Origin: Gammaproteobacteria bacterium
GTDB taxonomy: Bacteria > Pseudomonadota > Gammaproteobacteria > HK1
NCBI GenBank assembly: GCA_022824305.1
Contig: JAJEAD010000097.1
Location: 62,001 to 126,000, forward strand
DNA: 64,000 nt
Direction of reading: 5' to 3'
A program made the translations under genes and the position numbers. Below the pieces are notes generated by a model. The model saw only the letters and a list, made by a program, of their open reading frames with translations, was not told where the DNA came from and made no database searches. Every line of letters begins with the position of its first letter. Positions within the stretch are counted from its first letter, which is position 1. Positions 54,185 to 63,774 of this stretch are shown here, piece after piece.

Positions 54185-55264
54185 ATGAACAGCCGCACAC
54201 GACGTGACTTCATCAAGACCGCCGGCGGGCTTGCCGCCGCCGGTTTCGCATCCACGATGCCCTTCGCACGGTCCGCGCACGGCGCGGCTCCGCTGGTGGC
54301 GGTCGAGTGGGGACCGCCGTACATCGACAACACCAAGACGGTGCTGGAGAACTGGGACGGCGGCGACATCGTCTGGGAGCTTCACCAGGGGGGCGCGGCA
54401 GCGATCCTCGGGAAGATCAAGGCGAGCTGGCCGAACACCAAGTACGATGTCATCGACATGTGGGCGCCGGTGTTCGTGTCCATGATGAAGGAAGGATGGG
54501 CCGAGCCGCTCACGGTCGAGAAGATCCCCAACATCGCCGACGTCCCCGACGCCCTGTTCACCAAGGATGCGGACGGCAACCTCATGAATGCGCCTCGTTC
54601 GGTCAACTACGTCCACTTCGCCGCCCGTGCCGATACCGTGCCTATCGAGATCACGCACATCGACGATCTGCTCGACCCGAAGCTCAAGGGCCAGATCGCG
54701 TGGCCTTCTCCCATCCTGAACACGAGCCTTCAGGTGGTGGCGATGGCGCTTGCCAAGGGAGGCGACGAGTTCAACCCGGAACCGGGCTGGGAGATGCTCA
54801 AGGAGATCGCCAGGGCCGGAAACATCGGCCGAATCGTCCACACCACCACGGATATCATCAACACTCTGAGCAGCGGCGAAACCTCGGTGACCTTTGCCGA
54901 CCTCGGCACCCTGAGCGGAGTGGCCAAGCATTTTCCGGTGAGCTACCTGACCAAGACAGACGATTCGATCAAGACCTTCGGAGCGGTCGAGGGCTGGGTC
55001 GTGATGAGCAACAGCGAGCAGAAGGAGAAGTCCTACGAGTTCATCAACTATCTGCTGAGCCCGGAGGCCGCCACTACCTTCAATCAGTTGAACCAGATGC
55101 CGCCGGCGAGCTCGAAGGCCACGCCGGCAGAGGGACTTGAGCACGTAATCTTCAGCAACGAGGAGCTCGAGCGCTTCGTTCACATTCCCGACTACGATTA
55201 CGTCTCCTCCCAGGTGGACGCCTGGGTCAAGCGATTCGAGGCGGAGATCGTTCCCCTGTTGTAG
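54185..55264 (+). CDS. Extracellular solute-binding protein (PotD-like), Tat-type signal
   Basis: The 359-residue protein starts SRTRRDFIKTAGGLAAAGFAS, a twin-arginine signal (RRDFIK) with a cleavage region near ARSAHGA. The mature part is a Venus-flytrap binding protein of the PotD/spermidine type: TKVYDVIDMW-like KYDVIDMWAPVF, PRSVNYVHFAARAD, DDLLDPKLKGQIAWPS, and FINYLLSPEAATTFNQ. The substrate is presumably cationic or amine-like. The Tat route means it folds, perhaps with a bound ligand, before export. A strong hairpin separates it from the permease genes. Confidence 0.85.
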   Translation: MNSRTRRDFIKTAGGLAAAGFASTMPFARSAHGAAPLVAVEWGPPYIDNTKTVLENWDGGDIVWELHQGGAAAILGKIKASWPNTKYDVIDMWAPVFVSMMKEGWAEPLTVEKIPNIADVPDALFTKDADGNLMNAPRSVNYVHFAARADTVPIEITHIDDLLDPKLKGQIAWPSPILNTSLQVVAMALAKGGDEFNPEPGWEMLKEIARAGNIGRIVHTTTDIINTLSSGETSVTFADLGTLSGVAKHFPVSYLTKTDDSIKTFGAVEGWVVMSNSEQKEKSYEFINYLLSPEAATTFNQLNQMPPASSKATPAEGLEHVIFSNEELERFVHIPDYDYVSSQVDAWVKRFEAEIVPLL

Positions 55265-55298
55265 GGCCTCCCCGTCGCTCGATGCGGCACTGCGCCGC

Positions 55299-55331
55299 GC
55301 GCCCGCCTCGCACACCGAGCGAGGCGGGCGC
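55299..55331 (+). promoter_or_regulatory. 13-bp-stem hairpin between binding-protein and permease genes
   Basis: GCGCCCGCCTCGC at 55299-55311 pairs perfectly with GCGAGGCGGGCGC at 55319-55331 around ACACCGA. It lies 34 bases after the binding-protein stop and 20 bases before the permease start. It could partly terminate or protect the 5' mRNA so that binding protein is made in excess of permease, as seen in other ABC operons. Confidence 0.6.
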
Positions 55332-55351
55332 CCTTACCGGAAACGCCAGGC

Positions 55352-56203
55352 ATGAAGGCCACGCGAACCACGCTGCTGCTGCTCGTGCCCGCCACCGCGG
55401 CGTTTGTGCTTCTGCTCGCCTTTCCGCTTTTCAATATCGTCAACGAGAGCTTCAAGCTCTTCGTGCCGGGGAGGGTGGGCTCGGCCGAAGACGCGCCCTA
55501 TACGCTGCAGAACTACAGCGAGCTCCTTCTCCCCGCCTACTTCAACTATTACTTCACCACATTCCGCCTGGGCTTCCTGGCCTCGGTCATCGCGCTCGCG
55601 ATCGGATTTCCCATGGCCTACGTCGTCGCCCGGATGCGATGGGAGCTCGGGCGCAAGCTCTCGATCGGGTTCCTCATCGCGCTCATGTTCCTGAGCGTGC
55701 TCGTGCGCGTCTACTCCCTGGAGCTCACCTTCGGATCCGTGGGCGTGCTGCGTCCGGTCCTGCGCTTCCTGGACATCTCCCAGAACGACCGCACCTACAC
55801 GGAATGGGTGGTGATCGCGGGGTTGCTGCACTACATCATTCCGATGTCCGCGCTCACCCTCGTGGGAACCATCCAGAACGTGAATCCCCGCCTCGCCGAG
55901 GCCGCGATGTCTCTCGGAGCGGCGCGCTGGAAGGCCCACCTCACCGTCACCGTGCCGCTCAGCATTCGAGGCATTCTCTCCGCCTTCCTCATCTCGTACA
56001 CCCTGTGCATCAGCGCCTTCGTGGTGCCGATGGTGCTCGGCAAGGGCCGCGTGCTCTTCGTGTCCAACCTCATCTACAACCGCTTCAGCGAGATTGCGAA
56101 CTACCCGGGCGGCTCTTCCCTGTCGGTCATGCTGCTGGTGGTCTCGCTGCTGATCGTGTACCTCATCTCCCGCATATCGATACGGCGCTGGGAGGGCGGA
56201 TAG
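55352..56203 (+). CDS. ABC transporter permease (PotB-like)
   Basis: The 283-residue permease has six predicted helices and the coupling loop near EAAMSLGAARWKAHLTVTVPL, the EAA motif that docks to the ATPase. The start MKATRTTLLLLVPATAAFVLLL is the first helix. The order binding protein, permease 1, permease 2 is standard. The next permease starts four bases after its stop. Confidence 0.9.
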   Translation: MKATRTTLLLLVPATAAFVLLLAFPLFNIVNESFKLFVPGRVGSAEDAPYTLQNYSELLLPAYFNYYFTTFRLGFLASVIALAIGFPMAYVVARMRWELGRKLSIGFLIALMFLSVLVRVYSLELTFGSVGVLRPVLRFLDISQNDRTYTEWVVIAGLLHYIIPMSALTLVGTIQNVNPRLAEAAMSLGAARWKAHLTVTVPLSIRGILSAFLISYTLCISAFVVPMVLGKGRVLFVSNLIYNRFSEIANYPGGSSLSVMLLVVSLLIVYLISRISIRRWEGG

Positions 56204-56207
56204 GCCG

Positions 56208-57032
56208 ATGGCGAAACGTCACGGCGACGACATCGCTCTGTGCCTGGTGGCCCTGGTGCTGGCCTGCACCCTGATCTTTCTCGTCGTACCGATCATCATT
56301 TCGGCCGGCATGTCCTTCGACGCGAGGCCCTACCTCGCGCCCTTTCCCCCGCCCGACCTCTCGCTTCAGTGGTACGAGCGCTTCTTCTCCGACCCCTACA
56401 TGCTGAGGGGGCTGCGGACGAGCCTGGTGCTGGCGTTCACCGCCACCTGCGTGTCGACCGCAATCGGGACCGTGACCGCGTTCGTCATCGACCGCTACGA
56501 GTTCCGGGGCAAGGAGGTCATGACCGCATTCTTCCTGTCGCCGCTCGTGGTGCCGGGCGTGGTGGTGGGCTTCGCCCTGCTGCTCTTCCTGTCCTTCGTC
56601 GGGGTGTTCGACGGCTTTGCCCGGCTGCTCGCGGGACACGTCATCATCACCATCCCGTACACGATACGCACCACGCTTGCCGGACTCGTCGGCATTCCTC
56701 CCTCGCTCAGCGAAGCGGCTCTGAGCCTGGGGGCCACCGAGCGGCAGGCCTTCTGGGACATCACCTTTCCCCTGGCGAAGACGGGCATCGTGGCGGGAGC
56801 GGTGTTCGCCTTCGCCTTCTCCATGGATGACGTGGCGGTCAGCATGTTCCTCACCGATCCCACCACCTACACGCTGCCGGTCGCGCTCATCAGCATGATG
56901 CGGGCGAACTTCGATCTGAGCATCGCGGCGGCGGCGTTGCTGCTCATCGGCGTGACGCTCGCCCTTATCCTGGTGCTGGATCGGGTCGTCGGCCTCGACA
57001 AGGTCATCGGACAGGGCATCTACCGGGGTTGA
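56208..57032 (+). CDS. ABC transporter permease (PotC-like)
   Basis: The 274-residue permease is the second membrane subunit, with six helices and an EAA-type loop at SEAALSLGATERQAFWDITFPL. FAFAFSMDDVAVSMFLTDPTTYTLPVAL contains the MDDxxxSxF element of PotC-like proteins. It completes the importer with the permease at 55352, the Tat binding protein, and the divergent ATPase. Confidence 0.9.
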   Translation: MAKRHGDDIALCLVALVLACTLIFLVVPIIISAGMSFDARPYLAPFPPPDLSLQWYERFFSDPYMLRGLRTSLVLAFTATCVSTAIGTVTAFVIDRYEFRGKEVMTAFFLSPLVVPGVVVGFALLLFLSFVGVFDGFARLLAGHVIITIPYTIRTTLAGLVGIPPSLSEAALSLGATERQAFWDITFPLAKTGIVAGAVFAFAFSMDDVAVSMFLTDPTTYTLPVALISMMRANFDLSIAAAALLLIGVTLALILVLDRVVGLDKVIGQGIYRG

Positions 57033-57130
57033 GGCGCATGCGCCGGATCGCGGTGGAGAACGCCGATTGTGTTCCCCGCCGCCCGGGGCGAACATGAGCC
57101 GGATTCCGAGTCGTCGTCGAGGCATCGGCC

Positions 57131-57739
57131 ATGAAGCTCTTCCACAACATCGCGTCTCCCTTCGTCCGCAAGGTGCGGGTCCTGGCCGCGGAGACCGGCC
57201 AGAGCGCGCGCATCGAGCTGGTTCAGTCCGTCTTCACCCCGGTACAGCCCGACCGGGAGCTCTTCGGCTCCAACCCGCTCGGCAAGATCCCGACCCTGCT
57301 GCTCGACGACGGAACCGCGCTCTACGATTCCCGCGTGATCTGCGAGTACCTGGACAGCCTGCACGAGGGTCCGAAGATGTTCCCGGCCTTGGGACCCGCG
57401 CGCTGGGCCGCGCTCACCCGCCAGGCCCAGGGAGACGGCATCCTCGACGCGGCGGTCGGCACGCGCTACGAGCTCGCCCTGCGCGACCCGTCCCGGCAGT
57501 GGCCGGAGTGGATCGAGAACCAGCGCCAGAAGTACCGGCGCTCGCTCGACGCGCTGGAAGCGGAGTCGGGGTCCCTGGACGGGGCCGTCGACATCGGCGT
57601 CATCACCGCGGCCTGCGCGCTCGGCTACCTCGACTTCCGCTACCCGGACGAAGGCTGGCGGGACGCGCGCCCGGGCCTCGCCGGGTGGTACGCAGCCTTC
57701 CGGGAGCGCGAATCCATGCGTACCACCGCACCGGAGTAG
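57131..57739 (+). CDS. Glutathione S-transferase family protein
   Basis: This 202-residue GST has a thioredoxin-like N-terminal domain (MKLFHNIASPFVRKVRVLA with Ser9 as the likely catalytic residue; SNPLGKIPTLLLDDG with cis-Pro, YDSRVICEYLDS) and a helical domain. The C-terminal helix has DIGVITAACALGYLDFR, where the N-capping box would be. It is the last gene of the plus-strand run and converges with the RND pump. Confidence 0.88.
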   Translation: MKLFHNIASPFVRKVRVLAAETGQSARIELVQSVFTPVQPDRELFGSNPLGKIPTLLLDDGTALYDSRVICEYLDSLHEGPKMFPALGPARWAALTRQAQGDGILDAAVGTRYELALRDPSRQWPEWIENQRQKYRRSLDALEAESGSLDGAVDIGVITAACALGYLDFRYPDEGWRDARPGLAGWYAAFRERESMRTTAPE

Positions 57740-57779
57740 CCGGCGCCCTCGGGCGGGTGGGGAGCCTCTGCCTCGAACC

Positions 57780-57804
57780 TCCCGCTGGCGCGTAGCGAGC
57801 GGGA
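57780..57804. terminator. Small inverted repeat between convergent genes
   Basis: TCCCGCT at 57780-57786 pairs with AGCGGGA at 57798-57804. It lies between the GST stop (57739) and the RND stop (57807). The arms are short and there is no T tract. Confidence 0.35.
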
Positions 57805-57806
57805 CC

Positions 57807-60800
57807 TCAGGCCGGACGGGGCGCGAGCGCCGGGGCGGGGGAGGCGGAGCGCGGGCGCCGGCGCCTTTCGCCGAGCACGAGGAGACTCGGGGTGAGGACC
57901 AGGGTGAGGATGGTGGCGAAGGCCAGGCCGCCCGCCACCGCGGTGGCGAGCTGGGTCCACCACTGGGTGGACGGCCCGCCCACCGAGATGCTGCGCCCGA
58001 TGATGTCGATGTTCACCCCCAGCACCATCGGCATCAGGCCGAGCACGGTGGTGACGGAGGTGAGCAGCACCGGGCGCAGGCGCAGCACGCCGGTGCGCAG
58101 CGCCGCCTCGACCGGGTCCATGCCGCTCCGGCGCAGGATGTTGTAGGTGTCGATGAGCACGATGTTGTTGTTGACCACGATGCCGGCGAGCGCGATCACG
58201 CCGATGCCGCTCATCACGATGCCGAAAGGCTGATTCGTGACGAGGAGGCCGAGGAGCACGCCGATGGTGGAGAGCAGGACCGCGCTCAGGATCAGGAAAG
58301 CCTGGTAGAAGCTGTTGAACTGGGTGACGAGAATGATCGCCATCACGAAGAGCGCGGCGCCGAAGGCCTTGGTCAGGAAGGCTTCGGCCTCGCGCTGCTC
58401 CTCGTCCTCGCCCTTGAAGGTCACCGAGATGCGGGGGTCGAGGCCGGCGCCGGCGAGCCACTTCCTGATCTCGGTGACCCTCTCGTTCACCGACACGCCT
58501 TCTCGCACCTCCGACTCGACCTTCAGGATGCGCTGCCCGTCCGTGCGGTTGATGGTGCCGGTACGGGGAATCGCCGCGCGGGTGACGAAGTTCGCGATGG
58601 GGATCGCGCCCTCGCTCGTCGTCACCCGCAGGCGGTCGAGCTGGCCGAGACTGCGCTCGCTGAAGGGGAAGCGCACCCGGATCTCCACCTCGTCGTCGGT
58701 GTCGTCGGGCCGGTACTCACCGGCCTTGATGCCGTTGGTGACGAGGCGGATGGTGCTCCCCACGATGTTGACGTCGACACCGAAACGGCTCGCCTCCTCC
58801 CGGTCGACGCGCATCTGCCACTCGATGCCGGGGATCGCGCGGGTGTCGGTCACGTCCACGAGGCCGTCTATGCCCGCCAGCCCGGCCCGCACCTGCTCCA
58901 CCGCGGCCGGCAGGAGCGCGGACTCCGGCGAGCTCAGCTCGATCTGGATGGCCTTGCCGACCGGCGGCCCCATCTCCTCCTTGCGGACCTCGAGCACGAT
59001 GCCGGCGAGGTCCGCGGTGCGTGCGCGCACCTCGTTCAGGATCTCGGCCGCCGGACGGCGGTGGCGCCACTCGACGAACTCGAGCTGCACGATCCCGATG
59101 GTGTCCTCGCTGACCTCCTCGCTGCGAAAACGGGTGCCGCTTCGGGCGTAGATGCTCGCGAACTCGGGCATCCCGAGGATGCGCTGCTCCACCTCGCGCA
59201 CCAGGAGATCCCGCTCGTCGACCGAGAGGTCGCCCCGGGCGTGCACGTGCAGGACCGCGTTCTCCGGCTCGACGTCGGGAAAGAACTCCACTCCCCGCCC
59301 GAAGTGCCCGTAGGCGGCGTACACCCCGGCCAGCAGCACGCCCGCGAGCAGGACCACCGACAGGGGATGGGTGACCGCCACGCGCACGACCCGGAGATAG
59401 AGGCGGGAAGCGCCCGTGATCCGCTCGAGGTCGCCCGATTCCGCCGCGCTCAGGCTCTCGACCTGGTAGTCGCTGTCCGGGGCCCGCCGCCCGATCACGC
59501 CCCCGAGGGTGGGGACGAAGACGAGCGCCATGAACAGCGATGCGGCCAGGGTGGCGATGAGGGTGATGGGGAGGTACTTCATGAACTCGCCCACGATCCC
59601 GGGCCAGAAGAGCAGGGGCATGAAGGCGGCCAGGGTGGTCGCGGTCGCGGCGATGATCGGCCACGCCATGCGCCTCGCCGCCATTGCGTAGGCCTGTCGC
59701 CGCGGGTGGCCTTCCGCCATCCGCCGGTCGGCGAGCTCCACCACCACGATGGTCCCGTCGACCAGCATGCCCACCGCCATGATGAGCGAGAAGAGCACCA
59801 CGATGTTGATGGTGAGGCCGGCGAAGCTCAGCACGAGGATGCCGGTGAGGAAGGAGCCGGGAATGGAGATCCCGACCAGGCCCGCGGTGCGCAGGCCCAG
59901 CGCCGCCACCACCACGATCATCACCAGCACGATGGCCGCGACGACGTTGTTCTGCAGGTCGCGCAGCATGTTGCGGATGTCTTCGGACTTGTCCTGCGAG
60001 AAGCGCACCTGCACGCCCTCGGGCCAGTCGCGGCGCTCCTCCGCAACGAGCGCGCGCACGTCGGCGATGGTGTCGATGATGTTGGTCCCGATGCGCTTGG
60101 AGACTTCGAGCACGATGGCGGGCTGGCCGTCCACCCGGGCGAACCCGGTGGGGTCCTTGAAGGTGCGCCGGGCGATGCCGATGTCCCCGAAGGTGAGCAC
60201 CCGGTTGCCGCTCGTCTTTATCGGCACCTCGAGCACGTCTTCCGTCCTCTCGAAGAGGCCCGGCACCTTCACCGAGAAGCGCCCCTGCCCCGTATCCAGT
60301 GCGCCCGCGGCCACGAGCTGGTTGTTGCGGGCGACGGAGCGCAGCAGCGCTCCCGGAGTCTGGTTCAGGCTCTCCAGGCGCCCCGGGTCGACGAGCACTT
60401 CGAGCACGTCCTCCCGGTCTCCCGCGATGTCCGCCTCCAGCACCCCGGAGAGTCCTTCGAGCTTGTCGCGCAGGTCACGGGCGAGGCCGACCAGCACCCG
60501 CTCGGAGACGTCGCCGTAGAGGGTCACCACGATGACCGGAAAGAGCGCCACGTTGACCTCGTGGACGGAGGGCTCCTCGGTGTCGCCGGGAAGCTCGTTC
60601 CTGGCGTCGTCCACCTTCTCGCGCACGTCGCGGAGCGCCTGGTCGGAATCGAAGCCCGCCTCGAACTCCAGCACCAGCGTGGCGTGACCCTCCCGGGCGG
60701 TGGCGCGCAGCTCCTTCAGGCCCTCGACGTTGCGCAGCTCCTGCTCCATGGGCCGCACCAGGAGGCGCTCCGCGTCCTCCGGAGAGATGCCGTCGTGCGG

Positions 60801-60950
60801 GATGAGGACGTAGATGATGGGGATGGCGATGTCCGGGTCCGACTCCTTCGGAATTGTCACGTAGGCGACGGAGCCGGCGACGAGGACCAGGGCCAGCACC
60901 AGCAGCACCGGCCGGGCCCGGTTGACGGCGGCGTCGATGACCCGGTTCAA
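57807..60950 (-). CDS. RND efflux pump inner-membrane transporter (AcrB/HAE1-like)
   Basis: The 1,047-residue protein matches the size and layout of RND exporters: twelve helices and two large periplasmic loops (about 40-340 and 560-870). Seen are VLVAGSVAYVTIPKESDPDIAIP at the N terminus, VGMLVDGTIVVVELADRRM at the proton-relay helix (with the D-D pair altered to DG), and VIALAGIVVNNNIVLIDTYN in the second half. Substrate class is unknown; the HAE1 group exports hydrophobic compounds. Its TTG start overlaps the adaptor stop (TTGA). No outer-membrane factor gene is in the window. Confidence 0.9.
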   Translation of the reverse strand: MNRVIDAAVNRARPVLLVLALVLVAGSVAYVTIPKESDPDIAIPIIYVLIPHDGISPEDAERLLVRPMEQELRNVEGLKELRATAREGHATLVLEFEAGFDSDQALRDVREKVDDARNELPGDTEEPSVHEVNVALFPVIVVTLYGDVSERVLVGLARDLRDKLEGLSGVLEADIAGDREDVLEVLVDPGRLESLNQTPGALLRSVARNNQLVAAGALDTGQGRFSVKVPGLFERTEDVLEVPIKTSGNRVLTFGDIGIARRTFKDPTGFARVDGQPAIVLEVSKRIGTNIIDTIADVRALVAEERRDWPEGVQVRFSQDKSEDIRNMLRDLQNNVVAAIVLVMIVVVAALGLRTAGLVGISIPGSFLTGILVLSFAGLTINIVVLFSLIMAVGMLVDGTIVVVELADRRMAEGHPRRQAYAMAARRMAWPIIAATATTLAAFMPLLFWPGIVGEFMKYLPITLIATLAASLFMALVFVPTLGGVIGRRAPDSDYQVESLSAAESGDLERITGASRLYLRVVRVAVTHPLSVVLLAGVLLAGVYAAYGHFGRGVEFFPDVEPENAVLHVHARGDLSVDERDLLVREVEQRILGMPEFASIYARSGTRFRSEEVSEDTIGIVQLEFVEWRHRRPAAEILNEVRARTADLAGIVLEVRKEEMGPPVGKAIQIELSSPESALLPAAVEQVRAGLAGIDGLVDVTDTRAIPGIEWQMRVDREEASRFGVDVNIVGSTIRLVTNGIKAGEYRPDDTDDEVEIRVRFPFSERSLGQLDRLRVTTSEGAIPIANFVTRAAIPRTGTINRTDGQRILKVESEVREGVSVNERVTEIRKWLAGAGLDPRISVTFKGEDEEQREAEAFLTKAFGAALFVMAIILVTQFNSFYQAFLILSAVLLSTIGVLLGLLVTNQPFGIVMSGIGVIALAGIVVNNNIVLIDTYNILRRSGMDPVEAALRTGVLRLRPVLLTSVTTVLGLMPMVLGVNIDIIGRSISVGGPSTQWWTQLATAVAGGLAFATILTLVLTPSLLVLGERRRRPRSASPAPALAPRPA

Positions 60951-62050
60951 CCCGCGGCGCCCTCGTCCGCCGTCCCGGGCACCGCGATGACCCGCTGGCC
61001 CTCGCGCACGAAGCCGTGGCCCACCGTGATGACCCGGACCGGGTCGGGCAGGCCCGAGACCCATACTCCCCCTGCCTCCGCCCGCAGGATCTCCGTGGAG
61101 TGGAACTCCACCACGCCGTCGTCGTTGACGGTCTTGATGCCGAGACGTCCCTGGTCGTTGAGGGCGAGCAGGGCGGGAGAGACCCGGTGGGCGGCGCTTG
61201 CCGGCAGGGGCAGGTGAATCTCGGCCGAGACGCCGGAGACCAGCGCGCCCTCGGGATTGGGGACCTCGAGCTCGACCCGGAAGGTGCGGGTGGTCTCGTC
61301 GGACTCCGCCGAGACGTAGCGCACCCGCCCTTTCACCGTCTCGCCCGTGATCAGCCGGGCCTCGCCGGGCGCGCCCACCTTGACGTGGTGGCGCTCCTGC
61401 TGGGTCACGTGTCCCGCCACCAGCATGGGATCCTCCTGCAGGATCCGTCCGATCGGGGTCCCGTCATTGACGTAGTCGCCGAGCACCACCATGCGCTGAT
61501 CGAGGCGGCCGGCGAAGGGCGCCCGCAGCCGGGTGCTCGAGATGTCGATCTCCACCCGGGCGACAACGGCCCGCGCCGCCTCCAGGTTGGCCTCGGCCGC
61601 CGCGAGCTCGCTCTGGGTCTGGAAGTTCCGGGCGGACAGCTTCTTCGACGCTTCGAACTCGATCTCCCGCTGCCGGGCGAGCGCGAGGGCCTCGCGCCGG
61701 CGGGCCTCGAGCGCGTGGGGGTCCAGCCGGACCACCTCCTCGCCCTCGGCGACCCGGGCGCCGCGCTCGGCCCCGATCGCGATGATGCGCCCGTCGATTC
61801 CCGCGCGCAGGGTGAGCGCGCGAGCCGGCTCGGTACGTCCGCTGAGGACGACGGTGCGGCTCACCGGCTGCGCGCGGAGCTCCGCAACCCGCACCTCGAG
61901 ATCCCGCTGGCGTTGCAGCGCCGATTCCTCGTGGGCCGGCGGCGACGGGGAGCTGCCCGCGCGGTCGCCCGACCACACCCACCCGCTCACCCCGGCCGCG
62001 ATGGCCAGGGCAATGACGAGAGAGCGCCGTCTTCTCAGGAAGGCTCTCAC
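60947..62050 (-). CDS. RND efflux periplasmic adaptor (membrane fusion protein)
   Basis: The 367-residue lipidated or anchored adaptor starts with a membrane anchor (RRRRSLVIALAIAAGVSGWVW), then the lipoyl/hairpin region (GRTEPARALTLRAGIDGRI to RLDPHALEARRRE) with a coiled-coil hairpin (SARNFQTQSELAAAEANLEAARAVV). The beta-barrel part has LRAPFAGRLDQRMVVLGDYV. The start is GTG 62050. It is translationally coupled to the RND transporter below it and must form one pump. Confidence 0.9.
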   Translation of the reverse strand: MRAFLRRRRSLVIALAIAAGVSGWVWSGDRAGSSPSPPAHEESALQRQRDLEVRVAELRAQPVSRTVVLSGRTEPARALTLRAGIDGRIIAIGAERGARVAEGEEVVRLDPHALEARRREALALARQREIEFEASKKLSARNFQTQSELAAAEANLEAARAVVARVEIDISSTRLRAPFAGRLDQRMVVLGDYVNDGTPIGRILQEDPMLVAGHVTQQERHHVKVGAPGEARLITGETVKGRVRYVSAESDETTRTFRVELEVPNPEGALVSGVSAEIHLPLPASAAHRVSPALLALNDQGRLGIKTVNDDGVVEFHSTEILRAEAGGVWVSGLPDPVRVITVGHGFVREGQRVIAVPGTADEGAAG

Positions 62051-62159
62051 GACACTCGCCGACGCCTCCCGCCGCAGGTGGACCTTGGCTTGCGCAAGCG
62101 GAAATCCATCACAGGAGATTCTTCTCCGAGGCCGGGACGGCCCTCCATCGCGTCTGCTC

Positions 62160-62570
62160 TCACCGACGGCTCGGGTCCGGCCGCCGGGCGATGTAATCGA
62201 TCTCCACGCGGACCCCGCGCGCGAGCGCGGTGACTCCGATGCAGGTGCGCGCGGGCCGGCGCTCCGCGGGGAAAAAGCTCTCGTAGACGGTGTTCATCGC
62301 TTCGTAGTCCTCGTCGAAGTGGGTGAGGAACACGCGCGCCGCCACCACGTGGGAGAGATCGAGTCCGAGCCCGTCGAGCACGAGCGCCAGGTTGTCCATG
62401 GTGCGCCGGGTCTGCGCCTCTATTCCGGGCGGGATCGGCGCTTCGTCGTCGTCGGGATGGTTGGGGATCTGCCCGGTGAGAAACACCCAGCCGTCCGCCT
62501 CGACCGCGTGGCTGTACGGCGCCACCGGTCGGGGCGCCTCCGCGAACAGGTGAAAGAGGGGATCGTTCAT
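62160..62570 (-). CDS. RidA family protein
   Basis: The 136-residue protein is a typical RidA: APYSHAVEADGWVFLTGQIP, QTRRTMDNLALVLDGLGLDLSHVV and ARTCIGVTALARGVRVEIDYI. The conserved R-x3-GV sequence, with the arginine used in enamine hydrolysis, reads RTCIGVTAL. It is probably soluble and clears reactive imines. It is independent of the larger RidA at 15159. Confidence 0.88.
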   Translation of the reverse strand: MNDPLFHLFAEAPRPVAPYSHAVEADGWVFLTGQIPNHPDDDEAPIPPGIEAQTRRTMDNLALVLDGLGLDLSHVVAARVFLTHFDEDYEAMNTVYESFFPAERRPARTCIGVTALARGVRVEIDYIARRPDPSRR

Positions 62571-62768
62571 CGTGATGCTCCACTGCGGGTCGGGCCCGGT
62601 ATGCTAACTCGCGCCCTGCGCCGGGAAGGAATGGAGAAGGCTCGTGGATTACCGAATGTCGGTACGGGTTCACCGCCCCTCGCTCCATCGCGGAATTCCG
62701 TGCATCGAAAGAGGGGCGGCGGCCTTGAAAAGTCGCCGGGCGGTCCTCATTTCTTCGCGCCAGCATCC

Positions 62769-63761
62769 ATGTCGCGCCGAAGCGCGGCCGATACCCGCCA
62801 AGCCCGGAGCACCCACCCGGTGGTCGAGATCGAGGGACTGACCAAGCGATTCCGCGCCGTCACCGCGGTGGACGACGTCTCCTTCGCGGTGGAGCGGGGC
62901 GAGGTGCTCGGCTTTCTCGGGCCCAACGGGGCGGGAAAGTCGACCACCATGAAGATGATCACCGGGTTCCTGGCCCCGGACGCCGGCACCGTCCGGATCG
63001 CGGGACGCGACATCGGCGAGGAGCCGGTCGCGGTGAAATCTGGAATCGGCTACCTCCCGGAAGGAGCGCCGCTGTACTCCGACATGACTCCGGGCACCTT
63101 CCTCGCATTCGTGGCCGAGGTGCGCGGTCTCGCGCCCGCGCGGCGCCGGGCGCGCATCGAGGAAGTGATCGACATGGTCCACATCGGCTCGGTGCTGAAC
63201 CAGCCCATCGAGACGCTCTCGAAGGGCTTCAAGCGACGGGTGGGGCTCGCGCAGGCGGTCCTTCACGATCCGCAAGTGCTCATCCTCGACGAGCCGACCG
63301 ACGGCCTCGACCCCAACCAGAAGCACGAGGTGAGGAACCTCATACGAGGGATGGCGAGCGAGAAGGTCATCGTCCTGTCCACGCACATCCTGGAGGAGGT
63401 CGAAGCGGTGTGCACCCGGGCCATCATCGTGTCCCGGGGGAGGGTGGTCAGCGACAGCACGCCGCAGGCGCTCATGGAGCGCTCGCGCCATCACAACGCG
63501 CTCAGCCTCGTGGTGGACCAGGCGCTCTCGGCCGTGGACCTCGAGGCCCTCGAGGCGCTGCCTCCGGCGGCGGCGGTGGAGGTATCGGTGCGCTCGGAGT
63601 CGCGCACCGAGCTTCGCATCTTTGCGAAGGCGGGATGCTCCCTCGTCGAGGAAGTCGGCGCGCTGGCGCGCGAGCGCGGGTGGCTGCTCACGGAGATGCA
63701 CGGTGAGCGCGGCCGCCTCGACGAAGTGTTCCGCGAGATCACGAGCGGGCAGCTCAGCTGA
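62769..63761 (+). CDS. ABC-2 type exporter ATPase (gliding-motility/GldA-like)
   Basis: The 330-residue ATPase has Walker A GPNGAGKSTT, signature LSKGFKRRVGLAQ, Walker B VLILDEPTDGLD, and a switch His in LSTHILEEVEA. The last 90 residues form a small regulatory domain (VVDQALSAVDLEALEALPPA). Proteins of this kind pair with a GldF-like permease; the next gene, 13 bases later, encodes it. Many similar pairs are annotated as gliding or polysaccharide/auxiliary exporters. Confidence 0.9.
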   Translation: MSRRSAADTRQARSTHPVVEIEGLTKRFRAVTAVDDVSFAVERGEVLGFLGPNGAGKSTTMKMITGFLAPDAGTVRIAGRDIGEEPVAVKSGIGYLPEGAPLYSDMTPGTFLAFVAEVRGLAPARRRARIEEVIDMVHIGSVLNQPIETLSKGFKRRVGLAQAVLHDPQVLILDEPTDGLDPNQKHEVRNLIRGMASEKVIVLSTHILEEVEAVCTRAIIVSRGRVVSDSTPQALMERSRHHNALSLVVDQALSAVDLEALEALPPAAAVEVSVRSESRTELRIFAKAGCSLVEEVGALARERGWLLTEMHGERGRLDEVFREITSGQLS

Positions 63762-63774
63762 AGGGGCAAGGGCG

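Noticed and set aside
59061-61217. A 718-codon plus-strand open frame over the RND pump
   Set aside because: It is antisense to the RND transporter and adaptor, whose motifs are unambiguous; the translation is His/Asp-rich and of low complexity.
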